64,000 bases of DNA from Nissolia schottii (lineage: Eukaryota > Streptophyta > Magnoliopsida > Fabales > Fabaceae), in NCBI GenBank assembly GCA_003254905.1, contig QANU01074831.1, forward strand, positions 324,853 to 388,852. The letters are read 5' to 3'. Of this stretch, positions 10,604 to 21,804 are shown piece by piece. The translations under genes were made by a program, and so were the position numbers. The notes beneath the pieces were generated by a model. That model was not told the origin of the DNA and did no database searches. It worked only from the letters and a program-made list of their open reading frames with translations. Numbering within the stretch: position 1 is the first letter of the stretch; each line of letters begins with the position of its first letter.

Positions 10604-11333
10604 CTTGGGGCATGCCCCAGCCTTAAAATCCCTTATAAAGCAAATGGGGGTTGGTTCAGCTAGTAGGGATTGAAGCACTTTGCCAGAAATGCATTTGTTT
10701 GATTCCTCATGTTAACAATTTCCCACGGTAGGGTATCTAGAAGTACTAATATAAGCTCTTACCGATACTTGTGGCATGTTGTGACCTTGTAATAGGGCAG
10801 CCTCCCTTCCCACTAAATCTTTACTGGCCCATAAATAGTGTTTTCCTTCAATTCTTCATCTGTCAATTTTTCTTCTGTACTCCTTTGTTCTAGGCAGAAG
10901 GTTGTTAAAATTGTTATACTTCAGTGCATTAGTGGGATAAGATGTCTATTCCCTGTAATAAAGCCTTCTATTTCCCTTATCTATGATATCATATATATAA
11001 GAAGGATGTCACCTAGCATCTTGCATTAATCCCTGATTCATAACCATTGATGTTTTCTCTTGATTTTTATTCTTGTTTTAAAGCTCCCTTAATGCTTTTG
11101 CTTTAGTTTTTTCCACATTGTCTTTCTTCTCAATGCATTGAACCTCTCTGAAGTATTGTAGTCTGATCCCATTTTGTGAATTGCAGGGGAAAACATTAAT
11201 TATTGAGAGTATATAAAAGTCACGTTGATAGTGAGTTTTAGTAAAAGTTCAACCGGAGGAGTGCAAAGTCCTGGAATACAAGTGGCGGCTGAGTTAGTGT
11301 TGAATTGGGTGACAACTACCTTTTGAAACTATC

Positions 11334-14300
11334 ATGGCGCCTAATCCAAGATTTATTAATGCCTATAATGCTATGAGAACCTTAGGCATTTCTGATGATG
11401 AGGTGAAGCCTGTCTTGAAAAACTTGTTAAAAGTGTATGGTAAAAGGTGGGAACTTATTGAAGAAGACAATTATCAAACACTTGTAGATGCATATTTTGA
11501 GGCAAAGGAAGATAAGGTTTGTGTATACATCTTTGATTTGTCTATGCATTTATACAACAATTTGATCAATTGTCCTTGCAATTTTAAGTGTTTTATGTGT
11601 CTTGATAAATTATTTTGTGATTGCTTCATTTGAATCTACATCAATCAGCTTCTCTTCCTTTTGTTTTGGTTTCTACTTTCTTGAGTGTATTTTGTTTTTG
11701 ATATCATGTTGTTTCATATAGCAAGCTGAAGGAGGCAAGAGGAAAGCTCCAATCAGCTATCATGATGGAGAAAGGGCAACACAGAAACTGCACTTGGTAG
11801 ATGGAGATGACCAGGGCTCATCAACCGGCAACTCAGTACAATTGTCTGTAGAAAACACTGAAATGCCTCCAAAGAATTCTAAGAAGAAAATCAATAAGCC
11901 ATCTCACAAATCCACGGGAGATCTGAAGCCTAAAACAAGTTCACAAGCATTGCAGACAAGCTTGAGTGAGACAGAAATTATCTCAAATTTACCTGGCATG
12001 GATGCTAGAGGTAGGAAATCATATCCTGAGAAAGCAGAATCTTCAGGGCATTGTAAAGGTCCAACTGATGAATCTAGCTGTCCTCAAATCGAGAGGAAAC
12101 ATGTGCCAAGTGATCATTATCAGAAGGAGCTTATGGCACCAAAAACTAAGAAACTGGAGTTACATCTTGGACCTGTTTCATCACGTTTCAAAGGTAACTT
12201 CATGATAGCATTTATAGTTACATGTCTCTCACACATTTTTGTTTTGTTTTTGTATTTTTAACTTACATCAGTTACAATCCAAATTTCTTTCAATGAGTCC
12301 TGAAAGGTCTTCCTTCTTTCTTCTAATTTGTAATATGCCAAGATAAGAAAAATAAGACTGAAAAATGGATTTTAGATGTCTTATGCATCATAACTGGATT
12401 ATATCATACCAACTTGATTTGTAGGCCACATCAGGCCCTTCCTGAGTGTGTAATCTGTGGTGTTGCTCAAAATCTGCAACGCATTTGTTCTTACGTTTCT
12501 CTACTATTTCTTCATGGCACTCCTTATTTGGTATATTTGATGAATGTTGGCTGTGTCATAGCTCCTTGGGCCTGTTTTCAAGGGCCAGCTTCCATGATTT
12601 TGGGACAAGTAAAGAGGCTAAACTTCTACGGCCATGTGCTATCTATTCTACAATATGGTGTATCTGTCTGGAGCAAAACTGTAGTGTCTTTAAGGAGATT
12701 TCTGTGACATGTCACTTGATTTGGGATAAGATCCAGCGGCTTGCATCTATTTGGCGCAAAGCTCACGGTCTGACGGTCTTTTCTCAAGAGTTTTGCTAAA
12801 TGTCATGTTGAGGGATTAGAATTTTGTTACCTCGATCTTTTCCTTTATGTTCTGCTCTTTGGTTGAAAAGGATTCCTTATCCTCCTAACATTTTGTAATT
12901 CTATCTCTTCGAGTCAATAAAATTCTCTTTTCTATCAAAAAATAGAAAATCTAAACTTGCAATTTCTTCATTATTCTTATAACATTCTGCTACCACATCA
13001 GAAATGCATGTGCTGTTGAAGGCTTGAACCTGGTTTTTCTTATAATAACTGCTTTTTAGTGAATTTCTTTCTGATTTTCTGTAGGCCCATGTGATGCTCC
13101 AAATGAAAATCGTCGTTTCAAATCTCTGATAGCTGTGTATCGGGATACAGAGAAGAAAGATGATACCCCGGCATCCAATAGAAACAGCGGAATCTGTGAG
13201 AGTAATATTGATATTGCTTCTTCACCTTCTGGAGAAATTAAAATTTCTTTAAACTGTGATGCTGCCTTGGGACAACCAAACTTCCGTGTTCCTAATTTGG
13301 ATGTTGTTATGAAGTCCATGGAGGAAAAGTACCTGAGATCTCGGAAGACTAATGCGCCCCAACTCTCTATGGTGAAGTTATTAGATGATCTATGTGGAAG
13401 TTATTTGAAGTTGGGCCTGAATTCAAATCAAAAGGGGTTAAATCCCAGTCGTGCCAATTCACACATGGCATATATGCCACAGCAAGCTGAAAATAACTCC
13501 GTTCATTTTCTTAGTGACATAACAAAAGGTTCAGAAAATGTTAAAATTTCATTATTAGATGAAACTAAAAGTCAGGACTTGCCAAAGTTTAATTACGTAC
13601 CGTATAATCTTATATATCAAAGTGCTAATGTCAATATTTCACTTGCTCGTATTGCGGATGAGGGTTGTTGTTCTGATTGTTCTGGTGATTGTCTTTCCTT
13701 ACCGTTACCTTGTGCGTGTGCTCAAGAAACTGGTGGAGAGTTTGCTTATACTCCACAAGGTTTGTTGAAAGAAGAATTTCTAACAGTTTGCATGTCTATG
13801 ACAATGGAACCTCAAGATCATCATTTTGTGTATTGTCAAGAATGCCCACTAGAGAGGTCTAAGAATGAGAACGTGCATGAACAATGCAAGGGGCATCTGG
13901 TTAGAAAGTTTATAAAGGAATGTTGGAGGAAATGTGGATGTGACCTGCAATGTGGAAACCGGGTAGTGCAGCGAGGTTTAAGATGTAAATTACAGGTAAA
14001 CTATTCTCTGAATAATCTTGCAATTTATTTATTGAGTTTTATTTCTTTTCATTAATTTTACTTTATTATTATGACTCTTTATGAGCTTATGGATAGTGAG
14101 AACTTCACTAGTTGGAATCTTTTATCTTGTTTGTGACTTTGAATCATTCTTGATATCTGAATCATTCTTGATATCTTCCTTTGATACTCTATAGCGTAAT
14201 GGACATATCTTAGTAAGTACTTTTTTCTTGGTATGGTGAAGGTGTCATCTTTGCTATTTGAAAGAAAAACTAAGTAGTGTTAAAGGAAAAGCTTAGCTTT

Positions 14301-17300
14301 CAGTATTTATCATGTATTAACCTATTTATTTTTTTGGATCACAAAATTAATTAGTCTCTTGTAGTGTACCAACGGTCAATTTGCTTACTTGCTAGTTGCT
14401 TCAATTGCCAACAATTTTTTTTTTGATAAAAACTGCTAGTGCCAACATTTAATAGTGTTTTGAAGATACCTTGATCAGTACTTTTTCCTTGATGTGCTGA
14501 AGATGTCATCTTTTGCTGTTTGGAAGTCAGAGTAATTAGACTAAGAAAATATAACTTTTTGGAGGTCATCATCTTGTTGTATAAACCTCCTATTTGTTCT
14601 CTGCATCACTACTTAATTACTCTCTGATGGATATAAAATCATGGATTAAATATGTTTTTAGTCCTTGTAAAATTAAAAATTGTGTTTGGTCCCCAAAAAT
14701 TTTTTTGTTCGGAATTAGTCTCTGAAAATTTTTATGGTAGGTTTTAGTCCCTGCCATTAGAAGAAGACGTTAACTGTTGACATGGCCGTTAAATGTGCCA
14801 TGTGGCACTACACGTGCCGTGCCGCGTGACATTTAACGGTTTCACGTGTCACATTTAACGGTCATGTTAGCACTTAACGTCTCCTTCTAACGGCAGGGTC
14901 TAAAACCTACCAAATTGTTTTTTTAGGGACTAATTCCTAATGAAAAGTTTTTCAAGGACCAAACACAATTTTTAATTTTATAGGGACTAAAAACATATTT
15001 AGCCCTAGAATCATTTATGAGCCTTCACTAGCTTAAGCTTTTGGTATAGTTGATCCATGATATGGTATTAGAGCTTCCATGAGTATCTTGTATTCGATCC
15101 TTGCCATCCATGTTCTATATAAAACGTAGAATCTCAGTACAAGGTTCCTAAGTCGTGGTTGTCCATGTTTCAAATCCAAAGAACTCTTGTATGAGGGGGG
15201 CATATATAAAATCATTCGCATGCTATCATTTAATGACTTAAACTTTTGGGATAATTCGTTCTTGATACTTTTTGTTAATGTGCCAACTTTCAATTCACTC
15301 AACTTGCTGCAAGTTACCACAATTTGTTTGACAAATCCTTACAAATGTGTATGCGTTACATTTAGCTTGTGTTAGTACCAGCTGTTATTATTGCTACATG
15401 TTTTGAATTTGATACATTGTCATCCTCTATTCTTCAGGTGTTCTTTACTCCTCAAGGAAAGGGTTGGGGCCTTAGAACACTAGAAGATTTGCCCAAGGGA
15501 TGCTTTGTATGTGAATATGTTGGGGAAATATTAACAAATACAGAACTATATGAAAGGACTTTGCAGAATAGTGGCAAGGACAGACATACATATCCTGTAA
15601 CCCTTGATGCAGACTGGGTCTCAGAAGGGGTGTTAAAGGATGAGGAGGCACTATGCTTAGACGCAACGTATAATGGAAATGTTGCAAGGTTTATCAATCA
15701 TAGGTAAATTTTATACGTGAAAATGGTTCCATGTTCCAAACAAATAATATTTTTGAAATTTAAGGACCAAATTTTTTTAATACGATCACTTTGTGCTAAA
15801 GTTGGGTTAGCCTGCTGTGATCACTTTTGGGCCGAAATCATTTTGGATTAAATTGGGCTAGGTGGATCACTCTTGGTTTCAAAACATAATAATCTCTTTA
15901 CATGACCAAACCAGCTAAAACTTCATATATATGTGATCTAATATGTTCAGTTTTAATGTCAGTATCTTGCTTTGTTCCTTTTCTATTTTTTTCTTTTCAA
16001 AAAATGATCAAGCTAGTGGATCGAACCATTACTGATATTCTTTTCAGTGTTCATCATTACTGATGTTCTTTATCTTTTCTTTTTCTTTCCTTTTCAGCTA
16101 TTGATTTTTAATGCCAACCCAACCTAGGATAAAACTTGATTGTTGTTGTCATCTACTGATTTCTACTATGATATTTGTCTCCATGATTCCAGATGCTCGG
16201 ATGCAAATCTGATAGACGTTCCTGTTGAAGTGGAGACTCCTGATCGCCACTATTATCATGTAAGAATATGGTTGATTTTATTTTCACATATTTCCATTTC
16301 AACAGATGTTCACTTAAACTGATGGAAGACCATGAAAATCAACTTTTAAAGTTTATGTTCCTTGTTGACAGATTGCTCTCTTCACAAACAGAAAAGTAAA
16401 GGCATATGAGGAGTTGACATGGGTAAGTTGGTTGGACCAATACATGATACTTGCTTCTTATGTATATTATCTGCAAACATTACTTCTAAATGGTTGTCTT
16501 TGATGACAAGTAAAGCATTCTTTGTGGATGTGTAAAATATATGGTTTTCTAGTTTTAGCCTTAAATGTTTTGCCATAAAAAAGTCTATCAATGAGTTTTT
16601 TTTGGTACACTGATATTTTCACTCTCAAGTACCTTGCACACTGGATATAATGGCTCAATTTTTTTTCCTTTTTTTTAAAGAAAGGATAGATGGCCGAACC
16701 CCCTGTTAGACATGTTAATTAAAAGTTACAACAACAAAAAAAAAAAAGACACAGCTAGTAATTTATGAATGCCGGTAAAGCATTTTACTTGGAGTTGTCA
16801 AATTCTCGCATTTTTCTTGGGGGGTGTACGTGAAACACCTTCAATTTAGAGGGAACTATATGTTTGTAGGCGTCTTTGATTCTAGTGTTGTAATCCTACA
16901 CTTTTGCACAAAATATGGGGTGATATATATCTAAATCAAGTGTATAAGATTCTTGAATCCTAGATGCCTAGATGAAGATGATAGTGTACCAACAACCTAT
17001 GCTGAACATAGCACTCATCAAAAGTTTTTGTGAAGTTATTTGAGTTTCCTCATTGATAAGATGTGAGAAATTATTTGCAGGATTATGGGATTGACTTTGA
17101 TGATCATGACCACCCTATTAAAGCCTTTCAATGTTGTTGTGGAAGTGCCTTATGCCGCAATAAGAAACAGAAAGGTCAGTTGGATAATTTGATCATAGTC
17201 GTGCTATCTCATGTCAATTGATCTATTTTAGTTGTTGCATTTAGATTTAGATTAATGTTTATAGTCCATTAGTCCATTTGTAATGAAATTCGCAAGATGA

Positions 17301-18212
17301 AATGAAAACCCATACGTGACAATACCTAAGAATTATAACCTTTTTTTTTTTTGAATTGTGAGATTGATAGGCATTTGTGGGGTAGTTTCTTTGGGATATA
17401 TGATGAGAAATGGTCAAAGGACTTGTCCTCCCATTCTTGAGATTTTCTTCTCTGCCAGTTTTTGGGACTTTGGGAGAAGGAACGGGTTTAAAGTTGCTGT
17501 AGAGTTGCGCTTTTCGCTAGCATGTCGGTGAATCTTTCTGGTTAAGCAAGCCCTTATGTTGTTTTCCTTGCTTCTTTGTGATTTTGGGCTCATTGTTTGG
17601 TTATAGATGTTTCTGTTTCAGATTTGCAAAGTGTTTTAGAGAACTCTTTTGATCAAACTTTTCTGTCTTAAATTTTTTTTTGTTGCTGTGGAGTTCCTGG
17701 TTCTCTTGTTCTTGCATTTTTCTGTCTTCATAATTTCCTATTAAAGAAAATTTTATTCTGTTTCGTTTATCACTCCTGCAGCTGCAGGAATATCATAGTT
17801 TTCTAGAGTCTAGGAGACTTCTCAGTGAAACACCTAAATTCAGAAAACTAGAATTTATTAAGAGATCATGTTCTTCTATCAACAAATTTTTAATTGGAAA
17901 AATAGGGACATGGTACGTGACCAATTCTTAGAGAAACAAAAATAATGCAAAAGGTAAATCTGATGAAGACAAAAAAGGGTACGAGCTTTCGTATGTGCTA
18001 ATAGTCATTTACGTTACATACCTTTAACCACGAATGTAGGCTTTGAGTTATTTAACGTAGTTATCCTGTTCTATGCGTATATTTATGACTTTGCTAATGT
18101 AAATTATGTAATGTTTAGAAATTTATTTATGTGCTAAAGATGGTGATTCTCTTGCTTACATGCTATTCATCTTTTTGCAGGAACTAGATTGTTGACTAAA
18201 AAAAACAGGTAG
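11334..18212 (+). CDS. SUVR: SUVR-type histone-lysine N-methyltransferase (WIYLD, pre-SET, SET, post-SET)
   Basis: The eight coding exons are 11334-11516, 11722-12193, 13085-13995, 15438-15703, 16193-16259, 16372-16422, 17081-17174 and 18181-18212. All have GT/AG borders and join in phase to give about 691 aa. Residues 1-61 form a WIYLD domain (FINAYNAMRTLGISDDEVKP), the mark of plant SUVR1/2/4. A variable linker follows. The Cys-rich pre-SET starts at about 411 (GCCSDCSGDC). The SET domain runs from about 526, with cofactor-site KGWGLR (530-535), YVGEIL, and RFINHRC (606-612), in which NHRC replaces the usual NHSC as in SUVR proteins. WDYG follows at 650-653. The post-SET CCCGSALC (668-675) satisfies CxCx4C. 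The family is nuclear and acts on H3K9 methylation or RNA-directed silencing. Length fits SUVR1/SUVR2 better than SUVR4. The exact orthologue and catalytic activity are not established. Confidence 0.93.
12414..12950 (+). mobile_element. 5'-truncated LINE (L1-type) 3' end in SUVR intron 2
   Basis: Two overlapping frames together show the Cys/His zinc-binding C-terminal region of plant LINE reverse transcriptases. Readable pieces are MCNLWCCSKSATHLFL, FDECWLCHSSLGLFSRASF and LIWDKIQRLASIW. Frameshifts and stops interrupt them. The copy ends in a 3' UTR with tcaataaaattctc and a short A-rich tail near 12940. It lies entirely within intron 2 (12194-13084) on the same strand as the gene. No clear target duplication was found. 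Confidence 0.75.
14646..15002. mobile_element. Palindromic MITE in SUVR intron 3
   Basis: The left end taaatatgtttttagtcc is mirrored by the right end ggactaaaaacatattta. The inner arms pair as well: aaaattaaaaattgtgtttg against caaacacaatttttaatttt. The centre carries a second inverted pair around catttaacgg and ccgttaaatg. The whole is a foldback of about 356 bp with no coding content. Half-copies or relatives are seen near 30930-31030 and at 58157-58193. Confidence 0.8.
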
Positions 18213-18560
18213 AGAGACATGCACACAGATGGAGTGGTTGAGATAATTATTGTTAACTGTTTTCTTGAGTCAGCAATTGTTTGCAGAGAGTTGACAATAC
18301 AAAATTTACAAGCAGTTTATTTAGCTTGCTGCTGCAGTAACATGCATGGCAGCCATATAGATGAGATTTATAGGGGGATGGTTTATTCTTTTATAGTTTC
18401 GAAATTTTAGAGTAAGGCCTATTAGCAAAGTATATTAAGGTGGGGAAATAATGTTAGGATGTAGGGAATTTATATGGGGTATGAACTATTTTTCTCTTTT
18501 TTGGGGCTAGACAATATATTTTGTTCGAATGGATTTTGTAATACTAACTTTTCTTTGGTA
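18213..18560 (+). other. Likely 3' UTR of the SUVR gene
   Basis: The sequence after the stop is unbroken by splice-like signals. It ends in T-rich DNA with ttttgtaatac near 18533, a plausible plant polyadenylation context. The 63-codon frame inside it has no recognisable similarity. Confidence 0.4.
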
Positions 18561-19283
18561 AAATGGCTAAGCAGCTTAATTGCTTGTGAGGTCAATCATT
18601 TGCAACTACAATTTTTCTCCGGCAATTATAGTTGTCATTAACCATGGCAATAGCCTCATAATTATAGTTGTAAGATCATACACTAGTTTATAATTATAGT
18701 TGTAAGATCAAGTTTGTTAGGCTAGTTGAATTTGGGTGATATAAAAAATCTATTAGTATTTTTTTCCCACTCACTAACACCTAAAAAGTTTAATACTCAT
18801 AATATAGAGAAAAAAATTTCTAAGACAAACTTACTTATAAACTTTCATGCACCATTAACTGGGATGCATTACTTATTTATTTATTTTTTTTTAAAAAAAC
18901 TTGGGTTCAAGTTCTTGGTACATCCTTGCCTTTACATAGGCACAAAATATATCTAAAATAACATTACAAAGATCGCATAATATATAAGAGAAAAGCAAGT
19001 AGTTTTGGTAGTGGAAGTGTATAGAAGCTACATGAAGATAAGGTTTGGCACATTTAACTTGACCAACTATTATTGCAGCAATTTGGAGGCATAAACTTTT
19101 TCTTCTTGACAACATGCTTGGTTCTAATAAGATAAGATAAATATTGATGGCTAGTATATTGATAATGATGCCACAATTCTTAACTTTTTTAGTTAAGGGA
19201 TGAAATTATGTTTAACTTTTTTAGCTTGGTTTAAGAAATATACAATAATATCTCCCTTAAACCAAGCTCGTAACTAACCATTT

Positions 19284-19505
19284 TAAGCATTACGTACACC
19301 AAAAAATATACATCATACATATACACTATACTTATATACATAAAGTTTGTGTTTTAATATTTGTAATGTTTGTGCACTTAATTAAGTATAATTGAGAATA
19401 TCATCTATAAGTTTGTAATGTTTGTGCACTCATGAGAATAAAGTTTGCGCATTATTAATGGTATATGTATGAGCGTATAAAATTAGGTGTACATGTAACA
19501 TTTTT
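19284..19505. mobile_element. Small TIR element containing the TTTGTGCA motif
   Basis: The left end tacgtacaccaaaaaatata and the inverted right end (tacatgtacacctaatttta) are similar over about 35 bp and continue into catacatatac in both arms. The interior holds aatgtttgtgcac twice, plus aaagtttg words. The same motif fills the arrays at 37.7-38.4 and 41.4-51.9 kb, which suggests one transposon family. Confidence 0.5.
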
Positions 19506-20129
19506 GTTTTCTTTAACTTGTAAAACAACTCAATTTTTAGATTCCTCATCAAATGCTTAAGAAACTCAACTATTTCCTTGTTGTGCTAGGCTTTTGTTGG
19601 TTTATGTACATTATTTATAGAGATTGAAACGATAGACTTCTTTTGAGACAAAAAAAAAGTGTTATATTTTTTAAAACAAAATAATAAATATTAGCTAAAA
19701 ATATATATTAAATAAGAGTTCATTTTAATAATTTTCAATACCAAAAGAACTTACATAAACATTCAATCATATTTTACCGCGTCATCATAAAAAATAATAG
19801 ACTCTTCTAATCTCTATCTCTAAAGAGTCTCTTACTAACAACATTCCCTTTACATGGGGGATACTATCAAAATTAATCTTATTAAAAAAAAAGTCAAATA
19901 CAAATTATTCATTTAAAAAATAGATTAGGTTAACTTAAATTATTCTAGTGATGAGAATAAAAATAATTAATTTAGTAACGGGGACTTAAATTAATTGAGT
20001 GATAGGCAAGCTCATTCATTTTCTAAAAAGTGTCACGCTCAAAATTTAGAGAAAACAAAATTTGATAGTCACGTCACTTTAAACTAGATTAGTCAATGTT
20101 ACCGTGATGAGGTGGAATGTTAATGGTTA

Positions 20130-21804
20130 AGACCTTGCCAATCGATCTGAATCAGACGGTCCAGAACCAAAAGTTGAGACAACATGTTTAGTTGTGTGGA
20201 GGTGCATGACAACAGTTTTCTCCTTTTCTTTTAAGAATGATACATAAACAGCAAAACATAGATAACAATCCAACAAGTATATGGTGCCGTAGAAATAACA
20301 TTCTTATTTTTTTATTTTGTTTCTATCACATGTCAAAAGGAATTTTGGCTACAATCAAATCATAAAAGGGTCAACCACGCCCCGGGGGGGGGGCAACTTC
20401 GTTGGTACGTCCTCTCGTTGGTTTCTATGGGACGACGACAACGACAACAACAACAAAAACAAACATCAAACCCCAAAAACCTATGCATTAATTAAAAACT
20501 TGCTCCTGCTGCTGCTGCTCCCTCGTCTTGTGCCTTCTGTCTTTCAGATTCGAACACTCTTTCCGGTTTTTTTCTCAATCCAGTTCTGTTTTGTAGGTAA
20601 TCTAATCTGTCATCTCTATACCCCAACTTCAATTCTATTTATTTATTTGTTTTAGAAGATGACACTGCTTATTGTTATTCTTTCTTGGATTGGATTGGCT
20701 TCATTTCAGATGATTGGTTTCAAAGTTAGTTTTTTTCTTCTTTTTGATTGTAATTGTTATTGTTCTGTGTGGTAAACAATTTTGTCTCAGATTCTACCTC
20801 ATGTTCTTAGCTGTTATTAAAGTTTGCAATTTTTTTTATTTTTTTTATGTTAGCTGCTATCGAAGTTTGTGAATTTATTTTATTTATTGTGTAAATGGGT
20901 TTTGATCTGATCTGATCTGTTCTGCTATGCTTTGAGTTGGGATGCACCAACTAACGATTAGAGTTAAGGAGTCTAAGCAACCAAACTAGAGCATCTTGTG
21001 TGTGGTGGGTTCTTTGTCTTTCAACTTGTGATTGAAAAGTGCATAGTCTGCTGCTTCTGATGTTTTTGCCACACTGGTTGTGATTCTTATTGCTGTTGTT
21101 TTTGTTACTTTTTATTGGTTAATTAATCAATTAAACCAACAAGGGTGTTGGCGTAGTGGTAGAGGCACACTAGTACCCCACGAGGAGGACCTCGGTTCGA
21201 TTCTTAGAAAAAACACTAGTTGGGAGGGCAAGTCTAACCACGCGCAAAAGGAATAGTTTTCATCCCTGGTAAAAGGGTGGGGATACCTTGGTAGCACCAT
21301 TAGGAAAAAAAAAAATTTAATTAGGGGAAGTGGATTTTGGGTACAGTTTGTTCCTCATAGTTTGTGTTTTGGATATGATTGTGCTGTGAATGGCGAAGTA
21401 CTGATTTCCAATTTAGTGGAACTTGTGGAATCAGTTAGGTTAAACCCTTCTTCACTCACAACCCTCCCTTATGGCTTTCACTCTATAATCTCTGTTAGAA
21501 GTTTTGCACTGACACTGTTTCTTTAAAGTAAGAATCAGTTTGTCACATTTTCGCATTCATCTACATAATTTGGTATGTTATCTCAGGCCTTATGAATAAA
21601 ATATATTCTGCTAACAAGCATTACATCTATCTGTTTTCTGGTGCTTTTGTAACTTGGAGGCACCGCCCTAATCTTTTACTCTTGACTAGTGAGAATGAAC
21701 AAACTGGCATAAGGAATTACTTTGAGAAGTTGACACACTAATTGTTTTTCATCACAGGTCAGGCAAAGTTGATTATTCGCTTGGGAGTGGGAGCCTCTGG
21801 AGCC
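20130..21804 (+). promoter_or_regulatory. Promoter, first non-coding exon and 5' intron of the MYB-CC gene
   Basis: A pyrimidine-rich leader with a (CTG)n-like stretch (about 20504-20520) ends at a donor gttttgtag|gtaatc (20596|20597). The second leader exon starts at 21758 after an acceptor (catcacag) and contains the ATG at 21805. This gives a 5' UTR intron of about 1.16 kb that holds a SINE. A gggggggg run lies at 20384-20391. The promoter core itself is not evident. Confidence 0.5.
21143..21315 (+). mobile_element. tRNA-derived SINE in the 5' UTR intron of the MYB-CC gene
   Basis: The head contains an RNA polymerase III A box, tggcgtagtgg (21149-21159), and a B box, ggttcgattc (21194-21203), at tRNA-like spacing. 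A unique body and a 3' A-run (from about 21304) follow. Similar ttaatta words on both sides could be a target duplication. The tRNA-like part does not fold into a complete tRNA, so it is not a tRNA gene. Confidence 0.8.

Larger units (their letters stand above)
7800..11333 (+). promoter_or_regulatory. Promoter and 5' UTR/intron region of the SUVR gene
   Basis: A pyrimidine-rich stretch at 7900-8090 (cttcttcctccactctgtc, then a short ctctctctc run) looks like a plant promoter-proximal leader. The last 5' UTR exon starts after a good acceptor (gaattgcag, ending 11186) and runs into the ATG at 11334. One or more non-coding exons probably lie between about 7900 and 10250. A donor-like cttcag|gtattg occurs at 10249. 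The exact 5' exon boundaries cannot be fixed without transcript data. Two MITEs lie in this region. Confidence 0.4.

Noticed and set aside
12446..12799. 117-codon frame considered as a separate gene
   Set aside because: It is the zinc-region remnant of a LINE inside an SUVR intron, with the continuation in another frame.
21143..21215. tRNA gene suggested by A and B boxes
   Set aside because: No acceptor stem or anticodon arm closes. The A-rich tail and body mark it as a SINE.
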